Shown: positions 26,008 through 34,488, counted from the stretch's first letter. The stretch is DNA of 64,000 bases from an uncultured Muribaculaceae bacterium (GCA_958439725.1 CAUBWJ010000002.1:1-64000), one strand, 5' to 3'. Notes: generated by a model from the letters alone, not told the origin. Numbers and translations are program-made.

Positions 26008-26568
26008 ATGCAGGAAACCATCAGCACTGACTCTGTCGCTACGAATGTGCAGTTCGATGCCGCGCTTAAAGCTTGTCGCGATATCTTTGTGAAGAAACTG
26101 GACGATTATGGAGCTTCATGGCGTATATTGCGCCCATGTTCGCTCACCGACCAGATTTTTATCAAGGCCAAGCGTATCCGTTCGCTCGAAGAGGGAGGAA
26201 TAGCTATGGTTGACGAAGGCATCCTTCCTGAGTTCATGGCGATTGTGAACTATGGTATTGTAGGGCTTATTCAACTTGAACTCGGGGCTGCCGACACTCC
26301 CGATATCAGTGTTTCACGTGCATTGGAGCTTTATGACCGATATGCAGCTCAGGCAAAGGCTCTCATGATTGCCAAGAATCACGATTACGATGAAGCGTGG
26401 CGAGGAATGCGTGTAAAGAGCTATACCGATTTCATTCTCACAAAAGTGAGCCGCACTAAGCAGATAGAAGACAATGGGGGGCACACTTCCGTAAGCGAAG
26501 GGATAGATGCCAATTATATGGATATGATTAATTACGCGGTATTCGGTATAATCAAACTTACAGAATGA
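26008..26568 (+). CDS. DUF1599 domain protein, internally duplicated
   Basis: A 186-aa cytoplasmic protein of the DUF1599 family (also described as nucleotide-modification-associated). It consists of two similar halves: DYGASWRILRPCSLTDQIFIKAKRI in the first (from about residue 32) and DYDEAWRGMRVKSYTDFILTKVSRT in the second (from about residue 127). Function in this context is unknown. The stop overlaps the start of the next gene (ATGA at 26565-26568), so the two are translationally coupled. Confidence 0.88.
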   Translation: MQETISTDSVATNVQFDAALKACRDIFVKKLDDYGASWRILRPCSLTDQIFIKAKRIRSLEEGGIAMVDEGILPEFMAIVNYGIVGLIQLELGAADTPDISVSRALELYDRYAAQAKALMIAKNHDYDEAWRGMRVKSYTDFILTKVSRTKQIEDNGGHTSVSEGIDANYMDMINYAVFGIIKLTE

Positions 26569-27932
26569 ACGTGACTGACATCTCATCGGCGGAGCTTCCC
26601 CTAAGCCAAAAACGGGATAGGAAAAGAATCACATTGTGGAGCGTATGGATTCTGCGTGTAGTTGTGGGCGCGGTTTTCATAGTGAGCGGTGTTGCCAAAG
26701 ACATTGATCTATGGGGTTTCGTTTTAAAAATAGAAGAATATCTAAATGTTTGGGCGGTGCACGTTCCGAGGTCGCTGGTAGTGACATTTTCTTTCTTGTT
26801 GTCCGCTTCTGAATTCTTGTGTGGTGTCTTTTTGCTGTTCGGTTGCTACCGCCGGTCGGCTTTGTGGGTCATGGCTGCCATGATGGCGTTCATGCTTCCT
26901 CTTACATTTTATATAATGGTGGCAAATCCGGTGAGCGACTGTGGGTGCTTCGGTGATTTTATGCATATTTCAAATACGGCCACGTTTATTAAAAATATAG
27001 TATTATCTGCGGCAATCATATACCTGCTCCCACGTAACGGACGGTATGACGGACTTTTCCGGCCGGGCCTTCAGTGGGTAGTGGCTGTGCTCTGCGGTCT
27101 GTATGCTCTCTCGGTTGGCTGGATTGGCTATAATGTGCAGCCTATGGTCGATTTCAGGTCGTTTCCCCAAGGAACTCTTCTTACCCCGGCAGACGGGGAG
27201 GAAAGCGAGGATTCCGATATCCGATTTGAATTCATTTATTCAAAAGATGGTGAGGAACGAGCATTCAGCGCCGAAGACCTTCCTGATTCAACATGGACTT
27301 TCGTTGATCGTCGGGTAGTATCGGGACAAGAGGCCTCATCCCTTACGGAGCTTTCAGTTTACGACAGTGATGGAGTGGACGCGACAGCGGATGCTTTTCC
27401 GGATGAGGGCGAGCAGATGACGATAGTGCTTCCGCAGTATTCGCGCGCTGATGCCTCTTACACCTATACAGTGAATGAGCTTCAGCATCTCATGGAAAGA
27501 AGGGGAGGCCGACTTATAGAGGTGGCTGCCATACCTGAAGAGCAGATTGATGACTGGGCAGATATTTCCATGGCATCCTATCCGATCTATACTGCCGATG
27601 AGACCACTCTCAAGGAACTTTCCCGCGGCACCATGTCGGTGGTGTACACGAAAGACGGCGTGGTGCAATGGAAACGCAGTCTCTGGTCTGTGCCCCCTAC
27701 GATTCTCAACCTTCCGGGAAGCGATGTGGAGGAAGTCATAGAATCGCTTCGTCCATGGAGTTCATACGATTTCATAAGAATGAGCCTTGTGCTCGCAGCC
27801 GTTTTATTGCTTCTTGCGGCCGCTGACCGGGCCGCGGTGCTCAGACACATAATCCGCCGACGCTCGCGGAGAAATAAAAAAGCTGCAGTTGAGGCAAAGG
27901 AAAAAAAGCAACAATCCGAAAATAATAGCTAA
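26565..27932 (+). CDS. DoxX/MauE-like membrane protein (BT_3928 type)
   Basis: A 455-aa protein. The N-terminal third has about four membrane helices of DoxX/MauE type with the cysteine motif NPVSDCGCFGDF (about residues 125-136), seen in MauE-like redox membrane proteins. A fifth helix (about 168-185) leads to a periplasmic domain of about 200 residues, and a last helix (about 407-423) precedes a very basic cytoplasmic tail rich in K, R and E. The cysteines suggest a thiol-redox role; that is inference. It overlaps DUF1599 by 4 bp and precedes tpiA by 54 bp. Confidence 0.82.
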   Translation: MNVTDISSAELPLSQKRDRKRITLWSVWILRVVVGAVFIVSGVAKDIDLWGFVLKIEEYLNVWAVHVPRSLVVTFSFLLSASEFLCGVFLLFGCYRRSALWVMAAMMAFMLPLTFYIMVANPVSDCGCFGDFMHISNTATFIKNIVLSAAIIYLLPRNGRYDGLFRPGLQWVVAVLCGLYALSVGWIGYNVQPMVDFRSFPQGTLLTPADGEESEDSDIRFEFIYSKDGEERAFSAEDLPDSTWTFVDRRVVSGQEASSLTELSVYDSDGVDATADAFPDEGEQMTIVLPQYSRADASYTYTVNELQHLMERRGGRLIEVAAIPEEQIDDWADISMASYPIYTADETTLKELSRGTMSVVYTKDGVVQWKRSLWSVPPTILNLPGSDVEEVIESLRPWSSYDFIRMSLVLAAVLLLLAAADRAAVLRHIIRRRSRRNKKAAVEAKEKKQQSENNS

Positions 27933-27937
27933 ATTTG
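27930..27937 (+). promoter_or_regulatory. Candidate -7 box of tpiA
   Basis: TAAATTTG overlaps the stop codon of the preceding gene and lies 49 nt before the tpiA ATG. No clear -33 box, so tpiA may have both its own and read-through transcription. Confidence 0.45.
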
Positions 27938-27986
27938 CAATCGCAGAAAGAAAAGTAATCAAATTCATCCTAAACATATAATAGCA

Positions 27987-28742
27987 ATGAGAAAAAACAT
28001 CGTGGCAGGTAACTGGAAAATGAACACCACTCTTCCCGAAGGCCTGCAGTTAGCTAAAGAGGTTAATGATGCCCTGAAAGGCGTTGATGCAAAATGCGAC
28101 GTAATAATCTGCGTGCCTTTCACTCATCTCGCTTCAATCAACGGCGTGATTGACAAAAACCGTCTGGGCCTTGGCGCTGAAAACTGCGCTGACCACGTAT
28201 CCGGCGCTTATACCGGCGAGGTTTCGGCTCCTATGGTTGCTTCAACCGGCGCTACTTATGTGATTCTTGGCCACTCAGAGCGCCGTCAATATTACGGCGA
28301 GACCTCCGAGACCCTGAAAGAGAAAGTGAAACTTGCTCTTGCAAATGGCCTCACTCCTATTTTCTGCATTGGCGAGGTGCTCGAAGAGCGCGAGGCCGGC
28401 AAACATTTCGAGGTTGTAAAGACTCAGATTGAGGACGCTCTCTTTGATCTTTCAGCTGAGGACTTCTCCAAGCTCATCCTTGCTTACGAACCCGTTTGGG
28501 CCATCGGTACCGGCAAGACTGCTACCGACGACCAGGCACAGGAAATACACGCATATATCCGTAGCGTGATCGAAGGTAAATATGGCAAAGAGGTTGCTGA
28601 GAACACTTCTATCCTTTACGGCGGCTCATGCAAGCCCTCCAACGCAAAGGCTCTCTTCGCTAAACCCGATGTTGACGGTGGCCTCATTGGAGGCGCTGCG
28701 CTTAAAGCCGACAGCTTCATGGGTATAGTAGAGGCATTCTGA
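27987..28742 (+). CDS. tpiA: Triose-phosphate isomerase
   Basis: A 251-aa glycolytic enzyme that interconverts dihydroxyacetone phosphate and glyceraldehyde 3-phosphate. The catalytic residues are present: NWKMN (Lys11), ILGHSERR (His96) and AYEPVWAIGTG (Glu168), with the phosphate-binding LYGGSCKPSN and GGLIGGAALK. A terminator follows 22 bp after the stop. Confidence 0.98.
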   Translation: MRKNIVAGNWKMNTTLPEGLQLAKEVNDALKGVDAKCDVIICVPFTHLASINGVIDKNRLGLGAENCADHVSGAYTGEVSAPMVASTGATYVILGHSERRQYYGETSETLKEKVKLALANGLTPIFCIGEVLEEREAGKHFEVVKTQIEDALFDLSAEDFSKLILAYEPVWAIGTGKTATDDQAQEIHAYIRSVIEGKYGKEVAENTSILYGGSCKPSNAKALFAKPDVDGGLIGGAALKADSFMGIVEAF

Positions 28743-28764
28743 TAACAATTGGTTTATTTAATAG

Positions 28765-28798
28765 CGTCCGGAAGCGCAATGCCTCCGGGCGCTTTTGC
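28765..28798 (+). terminator. Terminator of tpiA
   Basis: GCGTCCGGA (28765-28773) pairs with TCCGGGCGC (28785-28793), including one G-T pair, around an 11-nt loop, followed by TTTTG. The T-stretch overlaps the -33 box of the next promoter. Confidence 0.7.
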
Positions 28799-28828
28799 TT
28801 TTCAATTGGCAAAAATGTATTATCTTTG
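28795..28828 (+). promoter_or_regulatory. Promoter of the SPOR-domain gene
   Basis: TTTG (28795-28798), a 22-bp spacer and TATCTTTG (28821-28828). It excludes the upstream in-frame TTG at 28826, which lies inside the box, and supports ATG 28859. Confidence 0.6.
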
Positions 28829-28858
28829 CGAAAGCGTAACAAACCGCTTTTGCAAACT

Positions 28859-29347
28859 ATGATAAAGAATCTGATCGCAGCAGTTGTAGTTTCGGTAATA
28901 ACCTGTTTCTCGATTAAGGCCCAGACGGTTCCTGACGAACCACTTATAATTACCCATATCACAGCCTCGGGCGTGAACACTATAAACATGCCTCCCGAGC
29001 TTCTCAAGCTTTTGCAGTATAACCTGGATCAGGAGACTGTAGAAGCCGAGGAAGAAGAGTCGGCAGACGTGCAGCGCGGTGGCGCAAGGGTAGGTTACAG
29101 AGTGCAGGTGTTCAGCGACAATAACCAACGCACCGCAAAAAATGAGGCGCGCTCAAAATCACGCTCCATAGGTTCGCGTTTTCCTAAATACAGAACGTAC
29201 GTAAGCTACACTTCCCCTTATTGGCGTTTGCGTGTAGGAGACTTCCGTACACGTCAGGAGGCTACTGCCGCGGCGGATGAATTGCGTGAGGCTTTCCCGT
29301 CATACAGCAAGGAAATAAGAGTGGTGAGAGACCGTATAAATCTCTGA
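28859..29347 (+). CDS. SPOR-domain periplasmic protein
   Basis: A 162-aa exported protein with a signal peptide (MIKNLIAAVVVSVITCFSIKAQ) and a C-terminal SPOR domain (about residues 80-160: GYRVQVFSDNNQRTAKNEA... WRLRVGDFRTRQEATAAADELREAFP). SPOR domains bind glycan strands stripped of stem peptides, mostly at the septum. The linker is acidic (residues about 58-66). It sits between tpiA and folE, an arrangement I recall from Bacteroides. Confidence 0.9.
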   Translation: MIKNLIAAVVVSVITCFSIKAQTVPDEPLIITHITASGVNTINMPPELLKLLQYNLDQETVEAEEEESADVQRGGARVGYRVQVFSDNNQRTAKNEARSKSRSIGSRFPKYRTYVSYTSPYWRLRVGDFRTRQEATAAADELREAFPSYSKEIRVVRDRINL

Positions 29348-29419
29348 AACGGGAAACAGTTGTCGGAATGTAGTATAGCCATCGGTTTTGGTATAACTTT
29401 ATAATTAATCGCTATAGGT

Positions 29420-30001
29420 ATGTCAGACAAATTTAGCGAGGATGAGACTATTGCCGAAATTGCATCACATTACAAGGCAATATTGGAGTTGATAGGCGAG
29501 GATGTTGACCGTCAGGGCCTCCTTAAAACGCCCGAAAGGGCAGCTAAAGCGCTTTGGTACGTGACCCGGGGCTACCGTCAGAATATAGAGAGTGTTGTCA
29601 ATGGCGCTCTGTTTGAGAACTCGGGATCGGGCAAGATTGTAGTGGTGCGGGATATTGAATTTTATTCCCTGTGTGAGCATCATATCCTTCCGTTTTTCGG
29701 CCACATGGACATCGGATATATACCGGGCGAGAATATAATCGGGTTGAGCAAAGTGGCGCGAATAGTGGATATGTTCAGCCGTCGTCTTCAGGTTCAGGAA
29801 CGCCTCACCGAGGAGATTGCCGATGCTTTGATGGAATGTATCAGTGCACAGGGAGTGATTGTGAGAGCCCGGGCACATCATCTATGCATGGAAATGCGAG
29901 GGGTAGGGAAGCAGGATTCCACCACCGTTGCTCTCGCTACCCGCGGACTCTTTGCAACTGACAGGAGTCTTAGGGAGGAGTTCCTTTCCCTCGTTCGCTG
30001 A
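29420..30001 (+). CDS. folE: GTP cyclohydrolase I
   Basis: Converts GTP to 7,8-dihydroneopterin triphosphate, the first step of folate synthesis. The 193-aa product has the zinc ligands Cys85 and His88 in SLCEHHILPFFG and Cys156 in RAHHLCMEMRG, and the central IGLSKVARIVDMFSRRLQ. Length is that of the catalytic core. It follows the SPOR gene by 72 bp and is probably co-transcribed. Confidence 0.97.
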   Translation: MSDKFSEDETIAEIASHYKAILELIGEDVDRQGLLKTPERAAKALWYVTRGYRQNIESVVNGALFENSGSGKIVVVRDIEFYSLCEHHILPFFGHMDIGYIPGENIIGLSKVARIVDMFSRRLQVQERLTEEIADALMECISAQGVIVRARAHHLCMEMRGVGKQDSTTVALATRGLFATDRSLREEFLSLVR

Positions 30002-30233
30002 CGCTCCTTACAGGGTTATTTTATTGCTTCTTTTTATTAAGGAGTGATCCAGGGCTCAAATTGATGTCCAGGCTGCCTTAATTTGTAGGATGACAGCCGT
30101 GCATCCTACGTAATGCATTGACGTCGGTTGCTCCATGGAGTAAGCCGGTTTTTAGGCGTTGCAGCAGCCTCTGTTTTTTATGCCGGACAGTAGTGCCGGT
30201 TTGAGTTGTGGAGAATAGGAACGGTATTAATCT

Positions 30234-30800
30234 TTATTTCGGCCGTGAGGGCGTGAAGCTTTCGAAGCTGTTGTCGCTATAATATACTATTATATTTACT
30301 ATACTTTTTCCACCAGTGGGATTGAATGAAATGGTAGGAGAGGTGGAGGCAGAATAAGCTTCTTTTTCCGGCAGGACATCGTTTTCTTCGGCCTGAGCGA
30401 TATTTTCCGGCAATTTTACAGCACTATTTACCTCAATTGCGTCTGACGAATTATCTGGAGCCGGATCCTGATAGTTGGTATTGAAGTCTATGGTGGCGCT
30501 AACGGTTTCTTTATCACTTGGTTGGGGAAGTGAAAATTCAAGATTCGGGGCTGATTGAGGCTCTGAGGTTTTGATATTTGAATTGAACAGCATAGTGCCT
30601 TCGCCAAACATAAGCCACATCACACTTAGCTCCGGATAAGCTTCATGGATTTTTCCGATAAGTTCATCGCTCACTTTCCTGTTGCGTCCGTTCAGGAGCT
30701 GCGACAGGGAAGGGCGGGGAATTTTACAAGTATCAGCAAACTGAGTCACAGGAATTGCCAGATAATTTATGAATTCTTTAAGCCTTGAAACGATGTCCAT
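30234..30800 (-). CDS. HTH-domain regulator with a long low-complexity tail
   Basis: A 188-aa protein. Residues about 1-70 form an XRE-like DNA-binding domain (SRLKEFINYLAIPVTQFAD... RPSLSQLLNGRNRKVSDELIGKIHEAYPELSVMWLMFGEG), as in phage-type repressors. The remaining 115 residues are rich in S, P, E, N and T, with no membrane segment, ending in a beta-like IVNIIVYYSDNSFESF. No peptidase or effector domain is recognised. Its promoter carries an inverted repeat over the -7 box, pointing to self-repression. ATG 30800. Confidence 0.8.
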   Translation of the reverse strand: MDIVSRLKEFINYLAIPVTQFADTCKIPRPSLSQLLNGRNRKVSDELIGKIHEAYPELSVMWLMFGEGTMLFNSNIKTSEPQSAPNLEFSLPQPSDKETVSATIDFNTNYQDPAPDNSSDAIEVNSAVKLPENIAQAEENDVLPEKEAYSASTSPTISFNPTGGKSIVNIIVYYSDNSFESFTPSRPK

Positions 30801-30823
30801 TTTGTAAATCTTAAATTTTGTCT

Positions 30824-30857
30824 TTACAAATGTAATTATTAAAAATTAAACGGCAAA
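30824..30857 (-). promoter_or_regulatory. Promoter and putative operator of the HTH gene
   Basis: Minus strand: TTTG (30857-30854), a 19-bp spacer, TACATTTG (30834-30827). The inverted repeat TTACA-AA-TGTAA (30824-30835) covers the -7 box, and a wider repeat, TTTGTAAA (30801-30808) with TTTACAAA (30823-30830), lies between promoter and start. This is the layout expected for autoregulation. Confidence 0.65.
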
Positions 30858-31858
30858 ATTCAGCTGTTAAATTTCGGGAAGAGTGATAGTTTAATTTTGC
30901 ATGCTAAGTAAATTTGCAAATAGAAACAGCTGGCGTTAAGATATTGTATGCATTTGCAAATCAAAATAGCGTTGTACTTAGACGGTATGAAAAACCTATA
31001 ACCATATTGTAGGTTTTGCGCTGAAATGTATTGGGAAACAATGTGTTTATACATGTGAATATGGATGGAGAGACTACATTTGCGCAATAAGGCGTTAAAG
31101 TCTAAATCTATACTTTATATAATGCGAATAAATAGCTAATATACAGCGATATGGGCGTTTTGCTAAAATTTGTTTATTGTCTTATTTTGCATTTGTGAAC
31201 TTCAATTTGTCGCATGTTTAGCTTCGCAAAATATCAAATTGAAAAATTACAATTCTTAATTTTGCGCCTATCATATGTATTGTTTACAATTATAAAACCA
31301 ATTGATTTTATTATTTACAATTTGAATTTGATGCATTTTCAATTCCAAATTTTCAGTGATTTCTAAATGTAAACTAAAGTTTGAGCCAGTAGATGTATAT
31401 GTAAAATCACTCTTGAATTATACATCTTCTTGATTTGAAAACATTTATCCTATTGCATGGGATTTTCTATTTTGTCATTATTAACCATAATGGCTTCATA
31501 ATCAAATATTTTAATCTTTATTTACATTCTTGACATCCATCGTAACAATTTTCACGCTTCTAATTATAGAATATTTAATTCCAGACCAATCTTTTGTAAT
31601 TTTGAGGTTAGCGCGCTGGTATATAGTTTATTAATATTTGAAAATCGGTATATTTACCCTCTGAGAATGTGTTAAATATGTGCCAGCCATTCATCCTATC
31701 TGTTAATTCGATTCTCAGATGTGATTATGTAATTGTTAGATTATCTAAGTGCGTCAATCTCTCCGAGATATTTTACCCGATTGATTAGATGGTATAAAGT
31801 AGATGGCGTTGTAATTATTTTTAAATTATATGTGCGTAATTAATGCCCACGTGGTTGA
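30836..31858. other. AT-rich gene-less region of about 1 kb
   Basis: No convincing ORF on either strand; 31201-31260 has only 15 G/C of 60. It contains two copies of the 10-bp palindrome ATTTGCAAAT (30912-30921 and 30952-30961), TTACAAT at 31247-31253 and TTTACAAT at 31283-31290 and 31314-31321 (like the HTH operator half-site), and -7-like TAATTTTG boxes on the plus strand at 30892-30899 and 31257-31264. It may hold a small RNA or regulator sites, or be the remains of lost DNA. Confidence 0.5.
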
Positions 31859-31890
31859 TAATTTTGCCAATGTAGGACATATATATGTCC
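31859..31890 (+). promoter_or_regulatory. -7 box with an adjacent 16-bp palindrome, upstream of the 68-aa ORF
   Basis: TAATTTTG (31859-31866) is followed at 31875-31890 by the perfect palindrome GGACATATATATGTCC; a second palindrome, CCACGTGG, lies just upstream (31847-31854). The arrangement looks like a promoter with an operator at the transcription start. No clear -33 box. Confidence 0.5.
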
Positions 31891-31918
31891 ATTAGTTTCT
31901 CATTACCAATCTTTCATT

Positions 31919-32125
31919 ATGGACAGGCAGGTTTTATTTAGCAGAAATGTAATTAACACTCTTCGCTCACTCCCTGAGAATGACCGTGGGCCTATAGCCA
32001 ATGCGCTTGCAGCAGAATTCATCCTTGGTAGAGATCCTCTTGAGGGCCTATCGGCCCTTCAGAGCAGAGTCTACTGCGTGTTAAGATTTTATGTGTGTCG
32101 TGACCAGAGGAATCTCCTTGACTGA
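31919..32125 (+). CDS. 68-aa hypothetical protein
   Basis: A small soluble protein with the pattern RSLPENDRGPIANALAAEFILGRDPLEGLSALQSRVYCVLRFYVCRDQ. It faintly recalls short Bacteroidetes ORFs with LPE-R-x-A-x-A-L and L-x-x-x-Q-x-x-x-x-x-x-R-x-Y-V motifs, but I cannot name a family. Support: an ATG 52 nt downstream of a TAATTTTG box with an operator-like palindrome. A second plus-strand frame starting at 32091 overlaps its end. Confidence 0.55.
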   Translation: MDRQVLFSRNVINTLRSLPENDRGPIANALAAEFILGRDPLEGLSALQSRVYCVLRFYVCRDQRNLLD

Positions 32126-32489
32126 TCTTTGTTTGGCTACAGGCTATAATTTGATTGGAGGCCCAATGGATAGTGCAGATACTCAATGTGTTGTAAACTC
32201 AAATTATCGCGCTTTTGCAAGAAGGTGTAGCAAAACAGCGAAAAATAGGAGTGCTACATAGAATATATGGTGGGAAGCATTGACTGCCCGTGGATGCGCG
32301 AGCGTGTAGCTCTGCAATTTGAATGGTAATTTGAGTTTTGCAACAATCAATGTTTTGGCATCGGACTTTATGGAGAAAAGCCATAACACGAGAGTGCTGG
32401 CAACCGCTCACGGCATTCTAATCGCTCGCGGGTTTAATGAAGTAATAGACTGGATAGAAGATTCATTGGAAGCTTTCCAGTTCCATTGA
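32091..32489 (+). pseudogene. Degraded or recoded frame with two in-frame TAG codons
   Basis: One frame runs from ATG 32091 to TGA 32487-32489, interrupted only by TAG at 32259-32261 and 32307-32309. Segment one begins MCVVTRGISLTDLCLATGYN, segment two is NIWWEALTARGCASV, and segment three ends with RVLATAHGILIARGFNEVIDW near 32394-32456; its last codons overlap the 3' end of the ABC-F gene. The composition is protein-like, especially after ATG 32370, which could itself start a 39-aa product. The most likely reading is a decaying gene; I do not recognise its family. Confidence 0.4.
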
Positions 32490-34430
32490 GGCGATTTCCC
32501 AAAGGCTCATTGCATTCTCAAGATCTTTCTGTGCTTTTGCATGGCGTTGGCATAAGTCGTCGGAGAATTCACCGGCAGCCATTTCCTTTTCGATTTCAGC
32601 AACGGTTCCTTCCAGGCGGCTGATTTCAGCCTCTGCGTCCTCAACCTTTTTCTTCAGTCTTCGGAGATTCTTTTCCCGTTCTTTTTGTTCGGCATAGCTT
32701 AGTCTTGAAACTCCCTTGTTTTCTGCCGCCGCTGCCTCAGCCTTTTTCGATGATGGCGTATCGGATGCGGATTTCTCCACAGAAGGCTTCTTATCTTTTG
32801 AGATTTCAAGTTCGGAGAGAGAGGCAATCTTTTTCTTCTCAAGGAACTCGTAGATGCCTCCGAGACATTCCCTGACCTTTCCTCCCCCGAATTCATAAAC
32901 CTTCTCCACGAGCCCGTCAAGAAACTCTCGGTCGTGGCTCACCACAATCACCGTGCCGTTAAAATCTCGGATAGCCTGTTTAAGGATATCCTTGGTGCGC
33001 ATGTCGAGATGGTTGGTCGGCTCGTCCAATATAAGAAGATTCACGGGCTCGAGAAGAAGCTTTATCATGGCCAGACGCGTCTTTTCTCCACCTGAAAGCA
33101 CCTTCACCTTTTTATCTGAGGCCTCGCCTCCAAACATGAATGCTCCGAGAATATCGCGTATCTTAGTGCGTATGTCGCCCGTGGCCACACGGTCAATCGT
33201 ATCGAATACCGTAAGCTCTCCGTCGAGCATCGAGGCCTGGTTTTGCGCGAAATACCCAATCTTGACATTATGGCCTATTTTGAGGGAACCGGTGAAGGGG
33301 ATTTCACCCATTATACATTTTACAAGGGTGGATTTTCCTTCGCCGTTTTTTCCTACGAAAGCTATCTTTTCTCCACGTTTGAGCGTGAAAGTTGCTCCGT
33401 CGAAAACCTGGTGATCGCCGTATGCTTTACCTACGTTGTCGAGTATAAGAGGATAGTCGCCTGAGCGTGGTGCGGGAGGGAAGCGAAGGCTGATATGTGA
33501 ATTGTCTACCTCGTCCACCTCTATGCGCTCTATCTTGTTGAGTTGCTTTATTCGGCTCTGGACCTGAACGCTCTTCGTGGCCTTGTATCTGAAACGTTCT
33601 ATAAAATCCTCTGTTTCCTGAATCTGTTTCTGCTGATTCTGGAAAGCTCTCATCTGCTGTTCGACTCTTTCCTTTCTCAGCTCTACAAAATGGGAATAGT
33701 TCACGGCGTAATCATAGATTTTGCCGCAGGAAATTTCAATGGTCCGGTTTGTTACATTGTCTATGAAGGCGCGGTCGTGACTCACGAGTACCACTGCTCC
33801 GGCTTTACTCGTCAGGAACTGCTCCAGCCACTGGATGGACTCTATGTCAAGATGGTTGGTAGGCTCGTCGAGAAGGAGAACATCCGGACGCTGCAGAAGG
33901 AGTTTGGCAAGCTCGATGCGCATGCGCCATCCCCCCGAAAATTCCGATGTGGGTCTGTCAAAATCACTGCGCACGAATCCAAGGCCTGTGAGCGTCTTCT
34001 CCATTTCGGCCTCGCAGTTCTCGCTTTGTTCCATTGCCATCCTTTCGGAAAGAGAACTTACGCGCTCAATCAGCTCATGATATTCATCACTCTCATAATC
34101 CGTGCGCGAGGAGAGTTCTTCGGTGGCTTCGTCAAGCTTGCGTTTCAGGTCATCGATATGAGCAAATGCTTTTCTGACCTCCTCTTTAACTGTGAGGGTA
34201 TCGTTTAGCTCCATCTGCTGTGGCAGATAACCTACAGTAATGTCCCGAGGCATGGAAACCTTGCCGGAAGTCGGGGTCTGGATACCTGCGATGATTTTGA
34301 GCATTGTGGATTTTCCGGCACCGTTTTTCCCTACGAGCGCTATGCGGTCACGCGGGTTGATCACGTAATTAATATTGTCGAAGAGGGATTTGGCGCTGAA
34401 CTCAACGCTAAGATTCTGAATGGATACCAT
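32463..34430 (-). CDS. ABC-F family ATPase
   Basis: A 655-aa soluble protein with two ABC cassettes (Walker A GKNGAGKST and GKNGEGKST; signatures FSGGW and LSGGE; Walker B LLLDEPTNHLD and LILDEPTNHLD), an inter-domain linker of ABC-F type, a K/S/A-rich stretch and a C-terminal coiled coil (about 580-655) as in Uup/YheS relatives. Such proteins act on ribosomes, not in transport; whether this one protects against antibiotics is unclear. The start is ATG 34430: an upstream TTG at 34460 overlaps the promoter -7 box. Confidence 0.93.
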   Translation of the reverse strand: MVSIQNLSVEFSAKSLFDNINYVINPRDRIALVGKNGAGKSTMLKIIAGIQTPTSGKVSMPRDITVGYLPQQMELNDTLTVKEEVRKAFAHIDDLKRKLDEATEELSSRTDYESDEYHELIERVSSLSERMAMEQSENCEAEMEKTLTGLGFVRSDFDRPTSEFSGGWRMRIELAKLLLQRPDVLLLDEPTNHLDIESIQWLEQFLTSKAGAVVLVSHDRAFIDNVTNRTIEISCGKIYDYAVNYSHFVELRKERVEQQMRAFQNQQKQIQETEDFIERFRYKATKSVQVQSRIKQLNKIERIEVDEVDNSHISLRFPPAPRSGDYPLILDNVGKAYGDHQVFDGATFTLKRGEKIAFVGKNGEGKSTLVKCIMGEIPFTGSLKIGHNVKIGYFAQNQASMLDGELTVFDTIDRVATGDIRTKIRDILGAFMFGGEASDKKVKVLSGGEKTRLAMIKLLLEPVNLLILDEPTNHLDMRTKDILKQAIRDFNGTVIVVSHDREFLDGLVEKVYEFGGGKVRECLGGIYEFLEKKKIASLSELEISKDKKPSVEKSASDTPSSKKAEAAAAENKGVSRLSYAEQKEREKNLRRLKKKVEDAEAEISRLEGTVAEIEKEMAAGEFSDDLCQRHAKAQKDLENAMSLWEIASMELESFQ

Positions 34431-34457
34431 CTCTTGTGCCTTGTTTGGATTCGGCTG

Positions 34458-34488
34458 CAAAGGTACTTAAAAACCACGCCAATTCCAA
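34458..34488 (-). promoter_or_regulatory. Promoter of the ABC-F gene
   Basis: Minus strand: TTG (34488-34486), a 20-bp spacer, TACCTTTG (34465-34458). The predicted transcript starts near 34451, downstream of the alternative TTG start. Confidence 0.7.

Noticed and set aside
30085..30109. Hairpin GTAGGATG/CATCCTAC after folE
   Set aside because: An 8-bp stem without a T-run, 84 nt after the stop; too weak to call a terminator with confidence.
30860..31087. A 75-codon minus-strand open frame in the AT-rich region
   Set aside because: Composition reflects AT-rich DNA (rich in I, Y, S, K), there is no promoter in phase and no recognisable motif.
32199..32411. A 70-codon minus-strand open frame opposite the degraded plus-strand frame
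   Set aside because: Cysteine-rich, pattern-free translation; the plus-strand reading is more protein-like.
30234..32489. Possible prophage or integrative element around the HTH gene
   Set aside because: Apart from a phage-like HTH domain and AT-rich DNA there is no integrase, att repeat, structural gene or tRNA junction.
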